From NCBI GenBank assembly GCA_021151525.1, contig JAGKXD010000023.1, forward strand, positions 26,470-90,469: a DNA stretch of 64,000 bases, written 5' to 3'. Both the position numbers and the translations under genes were made by a program. Under the pieces are notes generated by a model, which saw nothing but the letters and a program-made list of their open reading frames with translations, was not told the DNA's origin and made no database searches. Origin of the DNA: Cellvibrionaceae bacterium. Its GTDB lineage: Bacteria; Pseudomonadota; Gammaproteobacteria; Pseudomonadales; Cellvibrionaceae. Shown one piece after another: positions 48,126 through 56,588 of the stretch; position 1 is the stretch's first letter, and every line of letters begins with the position of its first letter.

Positions 48126-48806
48126 TTAAGCAGCCGAATAAAGCGTAGGATCAACAACACCGGCCTGCTCAAAACCTGCTTTGCGCAAACGGCAACTATC
48201 ACATTTACCGCAAGCTTCGCCTTTGTCGTTGGCTTGATAACAAGATACCGTCAAACTGTAATCTACCCCCAAGCTCAGACCGAGCTTAATAATATCGCCT
48301 TTACTCAAATCTATCAGTGGTGTGCGAATTTTTAAATGCCCACCTTCTGCACCTGCACGTGTTGCAAGATTTGCCATTTTTTCAAAGGCAGCAATATATT
48401 CGGGGCGACAATCTGGATAACCAGAAAAATCTACTGCGTTTACACCAATAAAAATATCTTCTGCACCTAAAACTTCTGCCCAACCTAATGCAATCGATAA
48501 AAATACTGTGTTGCGTGCGGGAACATAGGTAATAGGAATTCCTGCCGTTTCATGCTCAGGTACTGCAATAGATTCATCAGTAAGGGCAGAGCCGCCAATA
48601 GTACGCAAATCCAAATTGATAACCTTGTGCGCAATTGCACCCATGGCTTTTGCAGTGCGTTCTGCAGCGAATAATTCCACACGGTGACGCTGGCCATAAT
48701 CAAAACTCATGGTGTAGCAATCATAGCCCTCACTGCGCGCAATGGCTAAAGCAGTGGTGGAATCCAAACCACCAGAAACAAGCACTACGGCTTTTTTTTG
48801 CGACAT
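48126..48806 (-). CDS. queC: 7-cyano-7-deazaguanine synthase QueC
   Basis: A 226-residue enzyme of queuosine synthesis, converting carboxy-deazaguanine to preQ0 with ATP and ammonia. The PP-loop is [13 protein letters not shown]; conserved YGQRHRVEL and PARNTVFLS follow. The zinc site has four cysteines: SCYQ and CGKCDSC. With queE 170 bases upstream it forms the queC/queE pair seen in Pseudomonas beside tRNA-Lys. Confidence 0.96.
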   Translation of the reverse strand: MSQKKAVVLVSGGLDSTTALAIARSEGYDCYTMSFDYGQRHRVELFAAERTAKAMGAIAHKVINLDLRTIGGSALTDESIAVPEHETAGIPITYVPARNTVFLSIALGWAEVLGAEDIFIGVNAVDFSGYPDCRPEYIAAFEKMANLATRAGAEGGHLKIRTPLIDLSKGDIIKLGLSLGVDYSLTVSCYQANDKGEACGKCDSCRLRKAGFEQAGVVDPTLYSAA

Positions 48807-48878
48807 GTTGATAACCTAATAAAAATAAAAACGCTAAATATTTTTCGCTTTGCTGAATTGAGAAACTGATAAATGGTG

Positions 48879-48910
48879 AATCGTCATCCTCGCGCAGCGG
48901 GATGACGATT
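48879..48910. repeat. Hairpin with 11-bp perfect stem in the queE-queC gap
   Basis: AATCGTCATCC pairs with GGATGACGATT around a 10-base GC-rich loop. There is no T-run, so it is unlikely to be a plain terminator. The GTCATCC...GGATGAC form is like short intergenic repeats in many Proteobacteria; a copy elsewhere in the window was not found. Confidence 0.5.
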
Positions 48911-48975
48911 CCCAAATTAACTTCATTTTGTATCCGAGCAAAAAACTGTATTCATTAAACAAAATGTAAAAAATA

Positions 48976-49626
48976 TCAATGACCAGGAGCATCGTTCCAC
49001 AGCAGTTTGTGCAGCTGCAATTGGAAGCGAACCTTTAAATTGTCCACCAAAATCCACTCTGCCAACTCAAGTGGCTGGATCTGACCATAGCTGGGAGAAA
49101 AAAGTACGTCTGAGACTTTTTCACTGAGTTTAAATTCATCCAACTTGAAACGCGCCCATTCGTAATCTTCACGACTGCAAATGACAAATTTAATTTGATC
49201 TTGCGCGGTGAGTGTTGGAATGTTCTCCCAGCGGTTGCGCGTAACTTCACCGGAGCCCGGTGTTTTTAAATCCATCACTTTGATAACACGTGGATCAACC
49301 GCATCTACTGCGAGCGCGCCGCTGGTTTCTAACGAAACTTGGTAGCCTGCATCGCACAATAGAGTCAGCAAGGTTAAACACTCGCGTTGCGCTAGTGGCT
49401 CACCACCAGTCACACAAATATAGCGCGGATTATAGCTGGCAACTTTTTCGAGAATCGCTTCAAGCGTAAGACGCTCGCCGCCGTAAAACGCATATTCGGA
49501 ATCACAATAGCCGCAGCGCAAAGGGCAACCGGTCAGGCGCACAAACACTGTCGGTAAACCCACAGTAGTAGACTCACCTTGCAATGAGTAAAAAATCTCG
49601 GTGATTTTCAAACTGGCCTGAGACAT
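48976..49626 (-). CDS. queE: 7-carboxy-7-deazaguanine synthase QueE
   Basis: A ~216-residue radical-SAM enzyme that contracts the ring of 6-carboxytetrahydropterin. The cluster motif is CPLRCGYC, after YSLQGESTTVG; VCVTGGEPL is the SAM-binding GGE motif. Start ATG at 49626 (MSQASLKITEIF). It precedes queC in the same direction. Confidence 0.95.
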   Translation of the reverse strand: MSQASLKITEIFYSLQGESTTVGLPTVFVRLTGCPLRCGYCDSEYAFYGGERLTLEAILEKVASYNPRYICVTGGEPLAQRECLTLLTLLCDAGYQVSLETSGALAVDAVDPRVIKVMDLKTPGSGEVTRNRWENIPTLTAQDQIKFVICSREDYEWARFKLDEFKLSEKVSDVLFSPSYGQIQPLELAEWILVDNLKVRFQLQLHKLLWNDAPGH

Positions 49627-49875
49627 AGCAACCTGACGGATAAAACCTAATGAGAGGAAATACAAAAAGGGAATGCCAACAACAAAACCAATAATTCTGC
49701 CGTTCGCAAAAAGAGCGGCAGTTTACCCAAAGTGCACTCTATATGCGAGAAAGTGCATCAATTGGGGTTAGAAAACCCGCCTGCATTTACTTCCCAAGCG
49801 TTGCCGAGGGGCTTGTGTGACTGTTATGCTGGCAAATGGCCCCTGATTTTGAAGATCTTTCCAGTAGATAGCAGC

Positions 49876-50190
49876 ATGAAACCCACCAAAACAAGACGCG
49901 AATTGCATGCGGAGCTGCAGGCGCAAATCGATTCCTTTCTGCAAGAAGGCGGTAGCGTCAATGAAGTTCCTCGCGGATTAAGTGGGCGCCCTTACGCTCA
50001 ATCGCCACTGATGAGCATTTTTGAAGGCCAAAGCCAAGAAGACCGCACCCCAATTCCGGAAGTCGTTGCCGCCATTGAAGCTCGTCGCAAGCCGCAAGCG
50101 CCGCTGAAACACTTCAAACCACGCCCTAAGAAGAAAGTCATTTTGGACGATTTTGGTCAACCATTGCGTTGGGAATGGGTGGAAGAGTAA
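49876..50190 (+). CDS. Small basic protein, possibly SutA-like RNA polymerase-binding factor
   Basis: A 104-residue protein starting MKPTKTRRELHAEL at 49876; the upstream part of the frame lacks support. The helix LQAQIDSFLQEGGSVNEV resembles the conserved core of SutA (MEEFLSRGGKVQEI in Pseudomonas), an RNA polymerase-binding factor of slow growth, but the acidic N-terminus of SutA is absent. A Lys/Pro-rich stretch (FKPRPKKKVILDDFG) precedes an acidic end. The call is by motif only. Confidence 0.5.
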   Translation: MKPTKTRRELHAELQAQIDSFLQEGGSVNEVPRGLSGRPYAQSPLMSIFEGQSQEDRTPIPEVVAAIEARRKPQAPLKHFKPRPKKKVILDDFGQPLRWEWVEE

Positions 50191-50227
50191 ACACCAGAAC
50201 CCTAGCCCCTAAGGAGTAAAATGCATT

Positions 50228-50291
50228 AGGGGGGGGGCGTGCATATAGGGATATTTGATCCCGTATTAGGTTAGGCTGCGCTGCATACGGG
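50228..50291. other. G9 homopolymer and inverted repeat upstream of corA 3' end
   Basis: Nine consecutive G (50228-50236) are followed by CCCGTAT (50260-50266) and its complement ATACGGG (50285-50291). The hairpin could end the convergent transcripts. The G run is a possible slippage site, but no gene spans it. Confidence 0.5.
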
Positions 50292-50314
50292 CTACGAACT
50301 TGGAGAAAACAGGG

Positions 50315-51274
50315 TTACAGCAAATCTTTACTTTTGAAGTACCAGTAGGGCAAGAGCCCTGACAATAACATCAAGAGCGCCGCAATCATCCAGCCGTGGC
50401 TCATATGCAGCTCTGGCGGCATATCGCTGAAGTTCATGCCGTAAAAACTGGCAACCACGGTTGGTGGTAGAAAGATAACAGCCGCAACCGAGAAGGTTTT
50501 AATAATCTGGTTCTGTTCAATATTGATGAAACCTTGGGTTGAATCCATCAAGAAGTTGATCTTATCGAACAGGAATGCGGTGTGTGCCATAAGCGTATCC
50601 ACATCGCGCTTGATCTCTCGTGCGGTTTCATTCAACTCATTGTTGTCACGAATATAGCGCTGTAAGAAGGAGATGGAGCGCTGGGTATCCATCAAACACA
50701 GACGAATCTTCCCGTTGCTATCTTCCAATTTAGCGAGTTTATCAATCGCTTCTTCCAGCTCGGAATCCTCATCTTCCAGCACCATATGGCTGACTTCTTC
50801 GAGCTTACGATGAATGTCTTCCAAGGCATCCGCAAGGTTTTCTACCTTTTGCTCAAACATTGTGATGAGCAAATCCTGTGGCGAAATAATAGGCACTTGA
50901 CCGCGACGTGCGCGCATACGCAACAGACGGAAATCCGCTAAATCGCCTTCACGCACAGTAATCAAGCGCTTGTCTTGCAGCAGAAACGCTACGGTTACAG
51001 TGTTGTGGCGGCCATTTTCACCGGGGGATAAAAACAGAGAGTGAACATGTACGCCTTCGTTGTCTTGAAAATAGCGAGCGGAGAATTCGATCTCCTCAAC
51101 GTCGTCAGATTCAGGCAGTTCGGCACGCAGAAAGGTATTTAACTCTTCGCGCTCTTCGTCGCTTGGTTCGTGGGCATCAATCCACACGGCATTCGCCATA
51201 GAGGACTTGAGCTCGTCGGTATTTACCGCTTCTTCACGCAGCAACTGGCCTTGAATTTTAAACATTCTTAACAT
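50315..51274 (-). CDS. corA: CorA family magnesium/cobalt transporter
   Basis: A ~319-residue channel protein. A large acidic and helical cytoplasmic domain (~1-255) is followed by two transmembrane helices; the first ends in the selectivity motif YGMNF and the loop MPPELHM. The family forms pentamers that carry Mg2+ in. ATG at 51274 (MLRMFKIQGQ) is preferred to the TTG at 51289. No terminator was found next to the stop except the inverted repeat at 50260. Confidence 0.93.
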   Translation of the reverse strand: MLRMFKIQGQLLREEAVNTDELKSSMANAVWIDAHEPSDEEREELNTFLRAELPESDDVEEIEFSARYFQDNEGVHVHSLFLSPGENGRHNTVTVAFLLQDKRLITVREGDLADFRLLRMRARRGQVPIISPQDLLITMFEQKVENLADALEDIHRKLEEVSHMVLEDEDSELEEAIDKLAKLEDSNGKIRLCLMDTQRSISFLQRYIRDNNELNETAREIKRDVDTLMAHTAFLFDKINFLMDSTQGFINIEQNQIIKTFSVAAVIFLPPTVVASFYGMNFSDMPPELHMSHGWMIAALLMLLSGLLPYWYFKSKDLL

Positions 51275-51407
51275 CAGTGTTCCTCTCAAGGTTCAATCAA
51301 GGTTGCGCCAAAGTTTATGGCGCGCCTTATACCATATTCTGCCCCAAGGATCTGGATTTTTTTCGTCATCAAACCCTCACTCACAAAAGCCCTGCCTAGA
51401 ATGTAGC

Positions 51408-52376
51408 TCAAGATTTGGCTTTAGCGTACAAACTTGGCTCACCTTCCGGGCGGGTTTTGAAGCGGCGATGTACCCACAGATATTGATCTGGCTGCTGGGC
51501 AATCGCAGCTTCAATGCCGTGATTAATTCGGGTGGCATCGGCAACATCATCACCTGAAGGATAGCCCTCTAAGGGCGCCTCTATCACTAAATGATAGTGG
51601 TTGTTTTCATCGCGATAGTGCGCAAAGGGCAAAACCACCGCCCTACCCATTTCGGCAATACGCGCTGTACCTGTGACCGTTGCAGCTGGAACCCCAAAGA
51701 AAGGGGCAAAAACGCTGTGTTTAGCACCGAAATCCTGATCCGGCGCGTACCAGACCACATTGCCATGGCGCAGATTTTTGATGAGCTGCCGCGTATCTGT
51801 ACGCACTATGGCATTGCCAGCAAAGCTTTCGCGTGCGCTGATGAGCTTGTAGGCGAGCAGTGGATTAGGGTCTTTGCGATAGAGCATGTCGTACTTAACA
51901 TGAAACGCGAGAATTCTGGCTGCTGCATCAAGCGTTGTGAAATGGCACCCCACCAAGAGCACCCCCTGCCCCTTGGCTTGCGCAGCTTCTATATGCTCCA
52001 AACCCTGAATAGTGTAGCGCTGCTTGAGCTGGCGCTCAGGGCCCCACAGCGCAACAGAGGATTCGACCACACTCTTGCCAGTTGAATGCATTATCTTGCG
52101 CACTAATGCGCGCTGCTCTTGCGCCGATAAATGTGGGAAACATTGCGCGATATTGACCTCGGCAATGTGCCTGCGTGAGCCCGCCACGTAAAAAAACAAA
52201 TCTCCCAACAAACGCCCAAAAGCCAAGCTAATTGACATGGGTAAGGCACCCAACAGGTGAAAAAAGCCTAGCCCCAGCCACGTAGGCCAATAGCGCGGAC
52301 CGTAAAAAGAGGAGTGGAACTCGGGCGGGCTGTGCTTATCCACTAAGGATCCTTTGGTGTTGAAGTGAAGGGGCAT
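51408..52376 (-). CDS. lpxL: Lipid A biosynthesis acyltransferase (LpxL family)
   Basis: A 322-residue membrane-associated acyltransferase that adds a secondary acyl chain to Kdo-lipid A. The catalytic HX4D motif is in GCHFTTLD, and later conserved blocks are VWYAPDQDFG and FFGVPAATVTGTARIAE, ending with YLWVHRRFKTRPEGE. One transmembrane helix lies near residues 33-53. It is unclear from sequence if the donor is laurate (LpxL) or myristate (LpxM). It stands alone. Confidence 0.9.
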   Translation of the reverse strand: MPLHFNTKGSLVDKHSPPEFHSSFYGPRYWPTWLGLGFFHLLGALPMSISLAFGRLLGDLFFYVAGSRRHIAEVNIAQCFPHLSAQEQRALVRKIMHSTGKSVVESSVALWGPERQLKQRYTIQGLEHIEAAQAKGQGVLLVGCHFTTLDAAARILAFHVKYDMLYRKDPNPLLAYKLISARESFAGNAIVRTDTRQLIKNLRHGNVVWYAPDQDFGAKHSVFAPFFGVPAATVTGTARIAEMGRAVVLPFAHYRDENNHYHLVIEAPLEGYPSGDDVADATRINHGIEAAIAQQPDQYLWVHRRFKTRPEGEPSLYAKAKS

Positions 52377-52546
52377 AATTAGAAAACTGACGAATTATAT
52401 CAGCCTCATGGTCAGATGAAATCCAACTTTATGTGTAACTTTTAGGGACGCTTTTTGGTTGCCACGTCGGACTTAGATGCAAACGCCCACAGAAAAAACC
52501 TGTGTCATCTGCTAGGCTGTGCGCTTTCCTAGCGATGGCGGGTTTT

Positions 52547-52855
52547 ATGAATATCCAGCAAATATCCAACAACATTGACCAGAAGCTAAGCCAACTGGAT
52601 CACCAGTTAATGCAGCTTAAAGCCAAACTCGCGACAACCAATGGTAATCAGGATCAACTCACCCAAGAGCTGGCCGCTTTGGAGCAAATTAAAAGCAAAC
52701 TCCAAAAATCGCGCAACATCATGTGGCAAGCCCACGAACTGCAAAGCAACACCGATCAAAAGCGCATTCAACAAAAACGCTGGCTGGGCATAGGTCTTTG
52801 CGCTGTAAGCGGCTTGGGGTTGTTGCTACTGGCTATCTTGGTGTTCGCAAAATAG
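52547..52855 (+). CDS. Small coiled-coil membrane protein, unknown
   Basis: A 102-residue protein starting MNIQQISNNIDQKLS at 52547. Residues ~5-75 form a heptad-like coiled coil (QLDHQLMQLKAKL; ELAALEQIKSKL), and the C-terminus is one transmembrane helix (~78-99, WLGIGLCAVSGLGLLLLAIL). This C-tail-anchored layout is seen in small membrane-associated helper proteins. No family was recognised. It ends at a strong terminator. Confidence 0.6.
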   Translation: MNIQQISNNIDQKLSQLDHQLMQLKAKLATTNGNQDQLTQELAALEQIKSKLQKSRNIMWQAHELQSNTDQKRIQQKRWLGIGLCAVSGLGLLLLAILVFAK

Positions 52856-52868
52856 CCCGCCCAAAAAT

Positions 52869-52897
52869 GAAAAAAGCCAGTACAAACTGGCTTTTTT
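52869..52897. terminator. Bidirectional terminator between the coiled-coil gene and grxD
   Basis: AAAAAAGCCAGT-ACAA-ACTGGCTTTTTT, a perfect 12-bp stem lying between converging genes. Confidence 0.93.
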
Positions 52898-52914
52898 AAC
52901 GCACTGATAGCTAA

Positions 52915-53232
52915 TTAGTTAGCAACAGCAGCATCAATTAAAGGCTTCAGCTCACCCTTCTCGTGCATCTCGGTCACGATATCACAACCGCCAATCAACT
53001 CGCCTTTCACCCACAATTGTGGAAAGGTTGGCCAGTTGGCGTACTTTGGCAACTCGGCGCGAATTTCAGGGTTGCTCAAAATATCAACATAGGCAAAGCG
53101 CTGACCGCAGGCCATAACCGCTTGTGAAGCGCGCATTGAGAAACCACATTGAGGCGCGTTAGGCGAGCCTTTCATGAACAGAATGACGGGGTTCTCAGCG
53201 ATTTGTTGTTTGATTGTTTCTAAAACGTCCAT
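52915..53232 (-). CDS. grxD: Monothiol glutaredoxin Grx4
   Basis: A 105-residue monothiol glutaredoxin with the CGFS active site (NAPQCGFSMRA). The family binds a bridging [2Fe-2S] cluster with glutathione and BolA and delivers it to targets. The GSH-binding region YANWPTFPQLWVKGELIGGCDI is intact. Single gene. Confidence 0.96.
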   Translation of the reverse strand: MDVLETIKQQIAENPVILFMKGSPNAPQCGFSMRASQAVMACGQRFAYVDILSNPEIRAELPKYANWPTFPQLWVKGELIGGCDIVTEMHEKGELKPLIDAAVAN

Positions 53233-53560
53233 AAAGCGTACCTCTAAAACAGTTAATGATCATAAATCACGCGCCCCGAACACGGCAGCGCGTCTAAAAA
53301 CCTAGTAATGCACTCAAGTATTCGCATTCTAACCCACTTGCCGCCCAAACTCACTCCCTCAAACGCAGCCAGATATAGACACAGAATGCCCCACCAAACC
53401 CATCCAAAATTGGCGAAAAGAGGCCGACCCAAAATCGCCCCCACTGGATAAGCAAGACCGTTGCGTGCAAGATTAGCCAAAAGGCAGTGACGAAACCCGT
53501 GCTACGAGTTCACTGCTAAACCTCATTCCCACTCAACAACGTTAAAGGTTAAGACAGGTT
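53233..53560. other. Intergenic region between grxD and the baeS-like gene
   Basis: A 328-base region with no convincing gene. A 75-codon minus-strand frame fills part of it but shows no recognisable features. It should hold two divergent promoters. Confidence 0.4.
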
Positions 53561-54885
53561 ATGCTGAAGTTAAGGCTGCAGTTTTTTGTTGTGATGCTGG
53601 TGATTTTTAGTCTGCTCACCACAAGCCTATATGTATTTATTAAACTGAGTTTCAAACAAGACTTTTGGCGTTACATCGAGCAAAAAGAAACTCGCTTTGC
53701 ACATCCATTAATAAAAGATCTAGTTAAAAACTATCACCAAGAAAAAAATTGGAAATGGATTGATAACTGGGAAGATTATGTAGTGGCGAAACTCGAATCT
53801 GAAACACGCGAATTCAGACGAGCAAATCCACAAAACTTTACCGATCAACGGCCGCCAACGCCCAATGAGCAAGATGGCGAAAGAATGCCACCGCACCCCG
53901 ATTTCAAAGACGACAACAGTCACGAACCTGCGCACCACGTATTTCGTGAGTGGCGACGCATGCCGCCAATGAGCGCACTGCGTTTTATTTTTTTGTTAGA
54001 TGAAGATCGCCATTTAATTGCAGGAAAAAGTCAGAATCTCGACGAAGCGTTTTTGATTCCTTTGAACGATGAAAACAAAACCATTGGCTTCCTCGGCATT
54101 CCCTTCAACCCTGCAGTGCGCGATTTACAAGAGGTCGCGATGAACTTACTGAACTTGGCCGCCATCTCAACAACCTTGGCGAAACTTTAGAGCAAAGTGA
54201 AAATACGCGACGCCAATGGGTAGCCGATATTTCTCACGAACTGCGTACACCCATCGCAGTTTTACAAGCAGAGCTGGAAGCGGTAGAGGATGGAGTGCGC
54301 CCTTTAGATCACGCAACACTCAGCCGACTAATGACTCACAGCCAACGCCTCAAACATTTGGTAAACGATTTGTACGAACTCTCACTTACCGATTTAGGCG
54401 GTATGACCTATCGCAAAAATACTATGGATTTAGCGGCTTTATTGCAGGAATCTGTGAGCAGCATGCAAGCACAATTTTCAATGCAACATATTGAATTGGC
54501 ACTACACTTACAAAACGCGCCGGTGATTATTTTTGGCGACCACAATCGTCTTCAACAATTGTTTGTTAATTTATTGAAAAATAGCCTGCAATATACCAAT
54601 GCACCGGGCGTTACGCAGGTGACCTTAAAATCCGAACAGCAACAGGCCATTATTTGTATTGAAGACACCGCGCCAGGTGTTGCCGAAGAACACCATGAAA
54701 AATTGTTTGAACGCCTCTATCGCGCTGACTCATCGCGCAATAGAACAACAGGCGGTGCTGGTTTAGGTTTATCGATTTGTAAAAACATTGTTATAGCTCA
54801 CGAAGGCAAAATCACCACCAGCAACAGCGAGCTCGGCGGATTGAAAATCACCATTAGCCTTCCATGCGCAAAGGATCATTTATGA
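53561..54885 (+). pseudogene. baeS: BaeS-like sensor histidine kinase, broken by internal deletion and frame change
   Basis: The first part (53561-54190) encodes an N-terminal transmembrane helix and a periplasmic sensor region as far as GFLGIPFNPAV. The reading frame then breaks in about 54100-54135 and continues in another frame (GRDELTELGRHLNN, then 54133-54885) with an intact kinase core: H-box ADISHELRTP, N-box NLLKNSLQYT, BaeS-type G1 EDTAPGV and GGAGLGL. The second transmembrane helix and most of the HAMP domain are missing. The gene as written cannot yield a normal sensor. It may be real or an assembly fault. The stop overlaps the regulator ATG. Confidence 0.82.
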
Positions 54886-55556
54886 ATATTTTAATTGTTG
54901 AAGACGAAATTGATTTAGGCAGCATTGTGCGCGATTACTTAAACAGTGATGGCTTTAGTTGCACACTGGTACATGATGCCGATAGCGGCCTTGAAAAAAT
55001 TCAACAAGAGTCGTGGGATTTAATTTTGTTGGACATCATGTTACCGAGCAAATCTGGTCACATTAACGGTTTGCGTTTATGCCAAGAAGTGCGCAACAAC
55101 ACGAATACACCAGTCGTTATTATGTCGGCACGCATTGAAGAAACAGATCGATTGCTTGGATTTGAATTAGGTGCAGATGATTATATTTGCAAACCTTTTA
55201 GCCCACGCGAATTAGTTGCACGTGTTAAAGCGATTATGAAACGCATCAACCCCGAACAACCCAGTCAGGATTTTCAATTAATTAAAGAATCGCTCACCGC
55301 TATGTACGGTGCAAATAAAGTTGAACTAACGTTAATTGAGTATCGTATTTTAAAAACCTTATCCGCGCGCCCCAACACCATTATTTCGCGCGATGATTTA
55401 ATGAAAAATGCCTACAGTGATCACCGTATAGTCAGTGATAGAACCATGGATTCTCACATCACCAAACTGCGCAAAAAATTACTGCCTCTAACCGATAAGG
55501 AGATTATTCATTCGGTTTATGGTGCAGGTTACAAATTCCAAATTAGCGATAAATAG
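54882..55556 (+). CDS. baeR: OmpR-family response regulator (BaeR-like)
   Basis: A ~224-residue regulator. The receiver has DE at residues 8-9, phospho-acceptor Asp near residue 52 (LILLDIMLP) and Lys in YICKPFSPRE. The winged-helix DNA-binding domain contains TLIEYRILKTL and SDRTMDSHITKLRKKL, like BaeR. There is a short insertion in MLPSKSGHINGLRLC. Its ATG overlaps the sensor stop (ATGA). The target genes in E. coli include spy; a Spy-like gene lies 2.4 kb away. Confidence 0.88.
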   Translation: MNILIVEDEIDLGSIVRDYLNSDGFSCTLVHDADSGLEKIQQESWDLILLDIMLPSKSGHINGLRLCQEVRNNTNTPVVIMSARIEETDRLLGFELGADDYICKPFSPRELVARVKAIMKRINPEQPSQDFQLIKESLTAMYGANKVELTLIEYRILKTLSARPNTIISRDDLMKNAYSDHRIVSDRTMDSHITKLRKKLLPLTDKEIIHSVYGAGYKFQISDK

Positions 55557-55574
55557 ATTTTTCATGCGTAACGC

Positions 55575-55599
55575 AAAAGGCCTTAAGTGGCCTTTTTTT
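55575..55599 (+). terminator. Terminator of the BaeSR-like unit
   Basis: AAAAGGCC-TTAAGT-GGCCTTTTTTT, 8-bp stem and T-run, 18 bases after the regulator stop. Confidence 0.9.
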
Positions 55600-55730
55600 C
55601 ATCTCAAAAACCGCAAAGCTCAAATTCCATAGTCTTTGCACATTTGTGCAAAACTTGTTGTGCAATCGCTCGTCATACTGAAACAGCATTACTAAAACCT
55701 GTAGTGCAATTTCAAATAAGAGGTTTCTCA

Positions 55731-56531
55731 ATGACGCAAGCCAACAATAATCCTGACCACGACATAAACATTAGCCGCAGAAAAACATTGGGTACACTCA
55801 GCGCATTTGGTGTGTTGGGCGCAACTAGCCTGATAGGTTGCGGTGGAAGCAGTAAAGAAAGCAGCAGTGCAGCAAGTACAAGTTCAGCAACAAATTCAAC
55901 GAGTGTTGCTAGCAGTGTTGCATCCAGTACAACATCAAGCGCATCTGGCAGCTGCACAGTTATTCCTACCGAAACCATTGGGCCTTATCCACTCTCTACT
56001 TTATTGAATAGCTCCAGCGTATTGCGAGAAGTCATCAACGAAGATAAAACCGGTGTTCCGCTCACCGTAAAATTAAAGCTGGTCAACGCTAACAACTTGT
56101 GCACACCTGTATCGGCTTACGTTTATATTTGGCATTGCGATAAAGATGGAAATTATTCCGGATATTCCGGTGAGGTGGGCAAAACCTATTGCCGCGGCGT
56201 GCAATATACTGACACCAATGGCGTTGCGAGTTTCACCACTATTTATCCAGGTTGGTACGAAGGGCGAATCACGCATATTCATTTTCAAGTCTTTTTAACT
56301 GCCTATTCCAGCACCGCGAAATCTACCGCCATTTCACAAATGGCATTTCCGTTGGATATCACCAAAGCCGTTTATAACTCCGCACTTTATACAAAAGGAC
56401 AAAATACATCAGTCACTAGTTTTGCGGCAGACAATGTTTTTAGCGATGGAACAACTTACCAAATGGCAACTGTGACCGGCAGCGTGAGCGAGGGATATAC
56501 CGCTGAGCTGGAAGTGGGAATTGCGGTTTAA
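55731..56531 (+). CDS. Secreted intradiol ring-cleavage dioxygenase-like protein
   Basis: A 266-residue protein. SRRKTLGTLSAFGVLGATSL with the twin arginine at the N-terminus and the following IGCGG lipobox suggest Tat export and lipidation. A Ser/Thr linker (~45-85) leads to a dioxygenase-like beta-sandwich domain. The ligand regions are PTETIGPYPL (first Tyr), YIWHCDKDGNYSGYSG, TIYPGWYEGR and THIHFQVF (Tyr and His ligands). Secreted relatives in biomass degraders oxidise catechols, possibly lignin-derived. The start is the ATG at 55731; upstream residues in frame do not form a signal. Confidence 0.82.
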   Translation: MTQANNNPDHDINISRRKTLGTLSAFGVLGATSLIGCGGSSKESSSAASTSSATNSTSVASSVASSTTSSASGSCTVIPTETIGPYPLSTLLNSSSVLREVINEDKTGVPLTVKLKLVNANNLCTPVSAYVYIWHCDKDGNYSGYSGEVGKTYCRGVQYTDTNGVASFTTIYPGWYEGRITHIHFQVFLTAYSSTAKSTAISQMAFPLDITKAVYNSALYTKGQNTSVTSFAADNVFSDGTTYQMATVTGSVSEGYTAELEVGIAV

Positions 56532-56541
56532 AACAAAACTG

Positions 56542-56570
56542 AAAAGCTCTTGCATTGTGTAAGAGCTTTT
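56542..56570. terminator. Bidirectional terminator between dioxygenase-like and OprB genes
   Basis: AAAAGCTCTT pairs with AAGAGCTTTT (10 bp, 9-base loop) between converging genes. Confidence 0.88.
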
Positions 56571-56588
56571 TACACATTTATTTACTCA

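Noticed and set aside
53253..53480. 75-codon minus-strand frame upstream of grxD
   Set aside because: No recognised features; it lies where the grxD promoter is expected.
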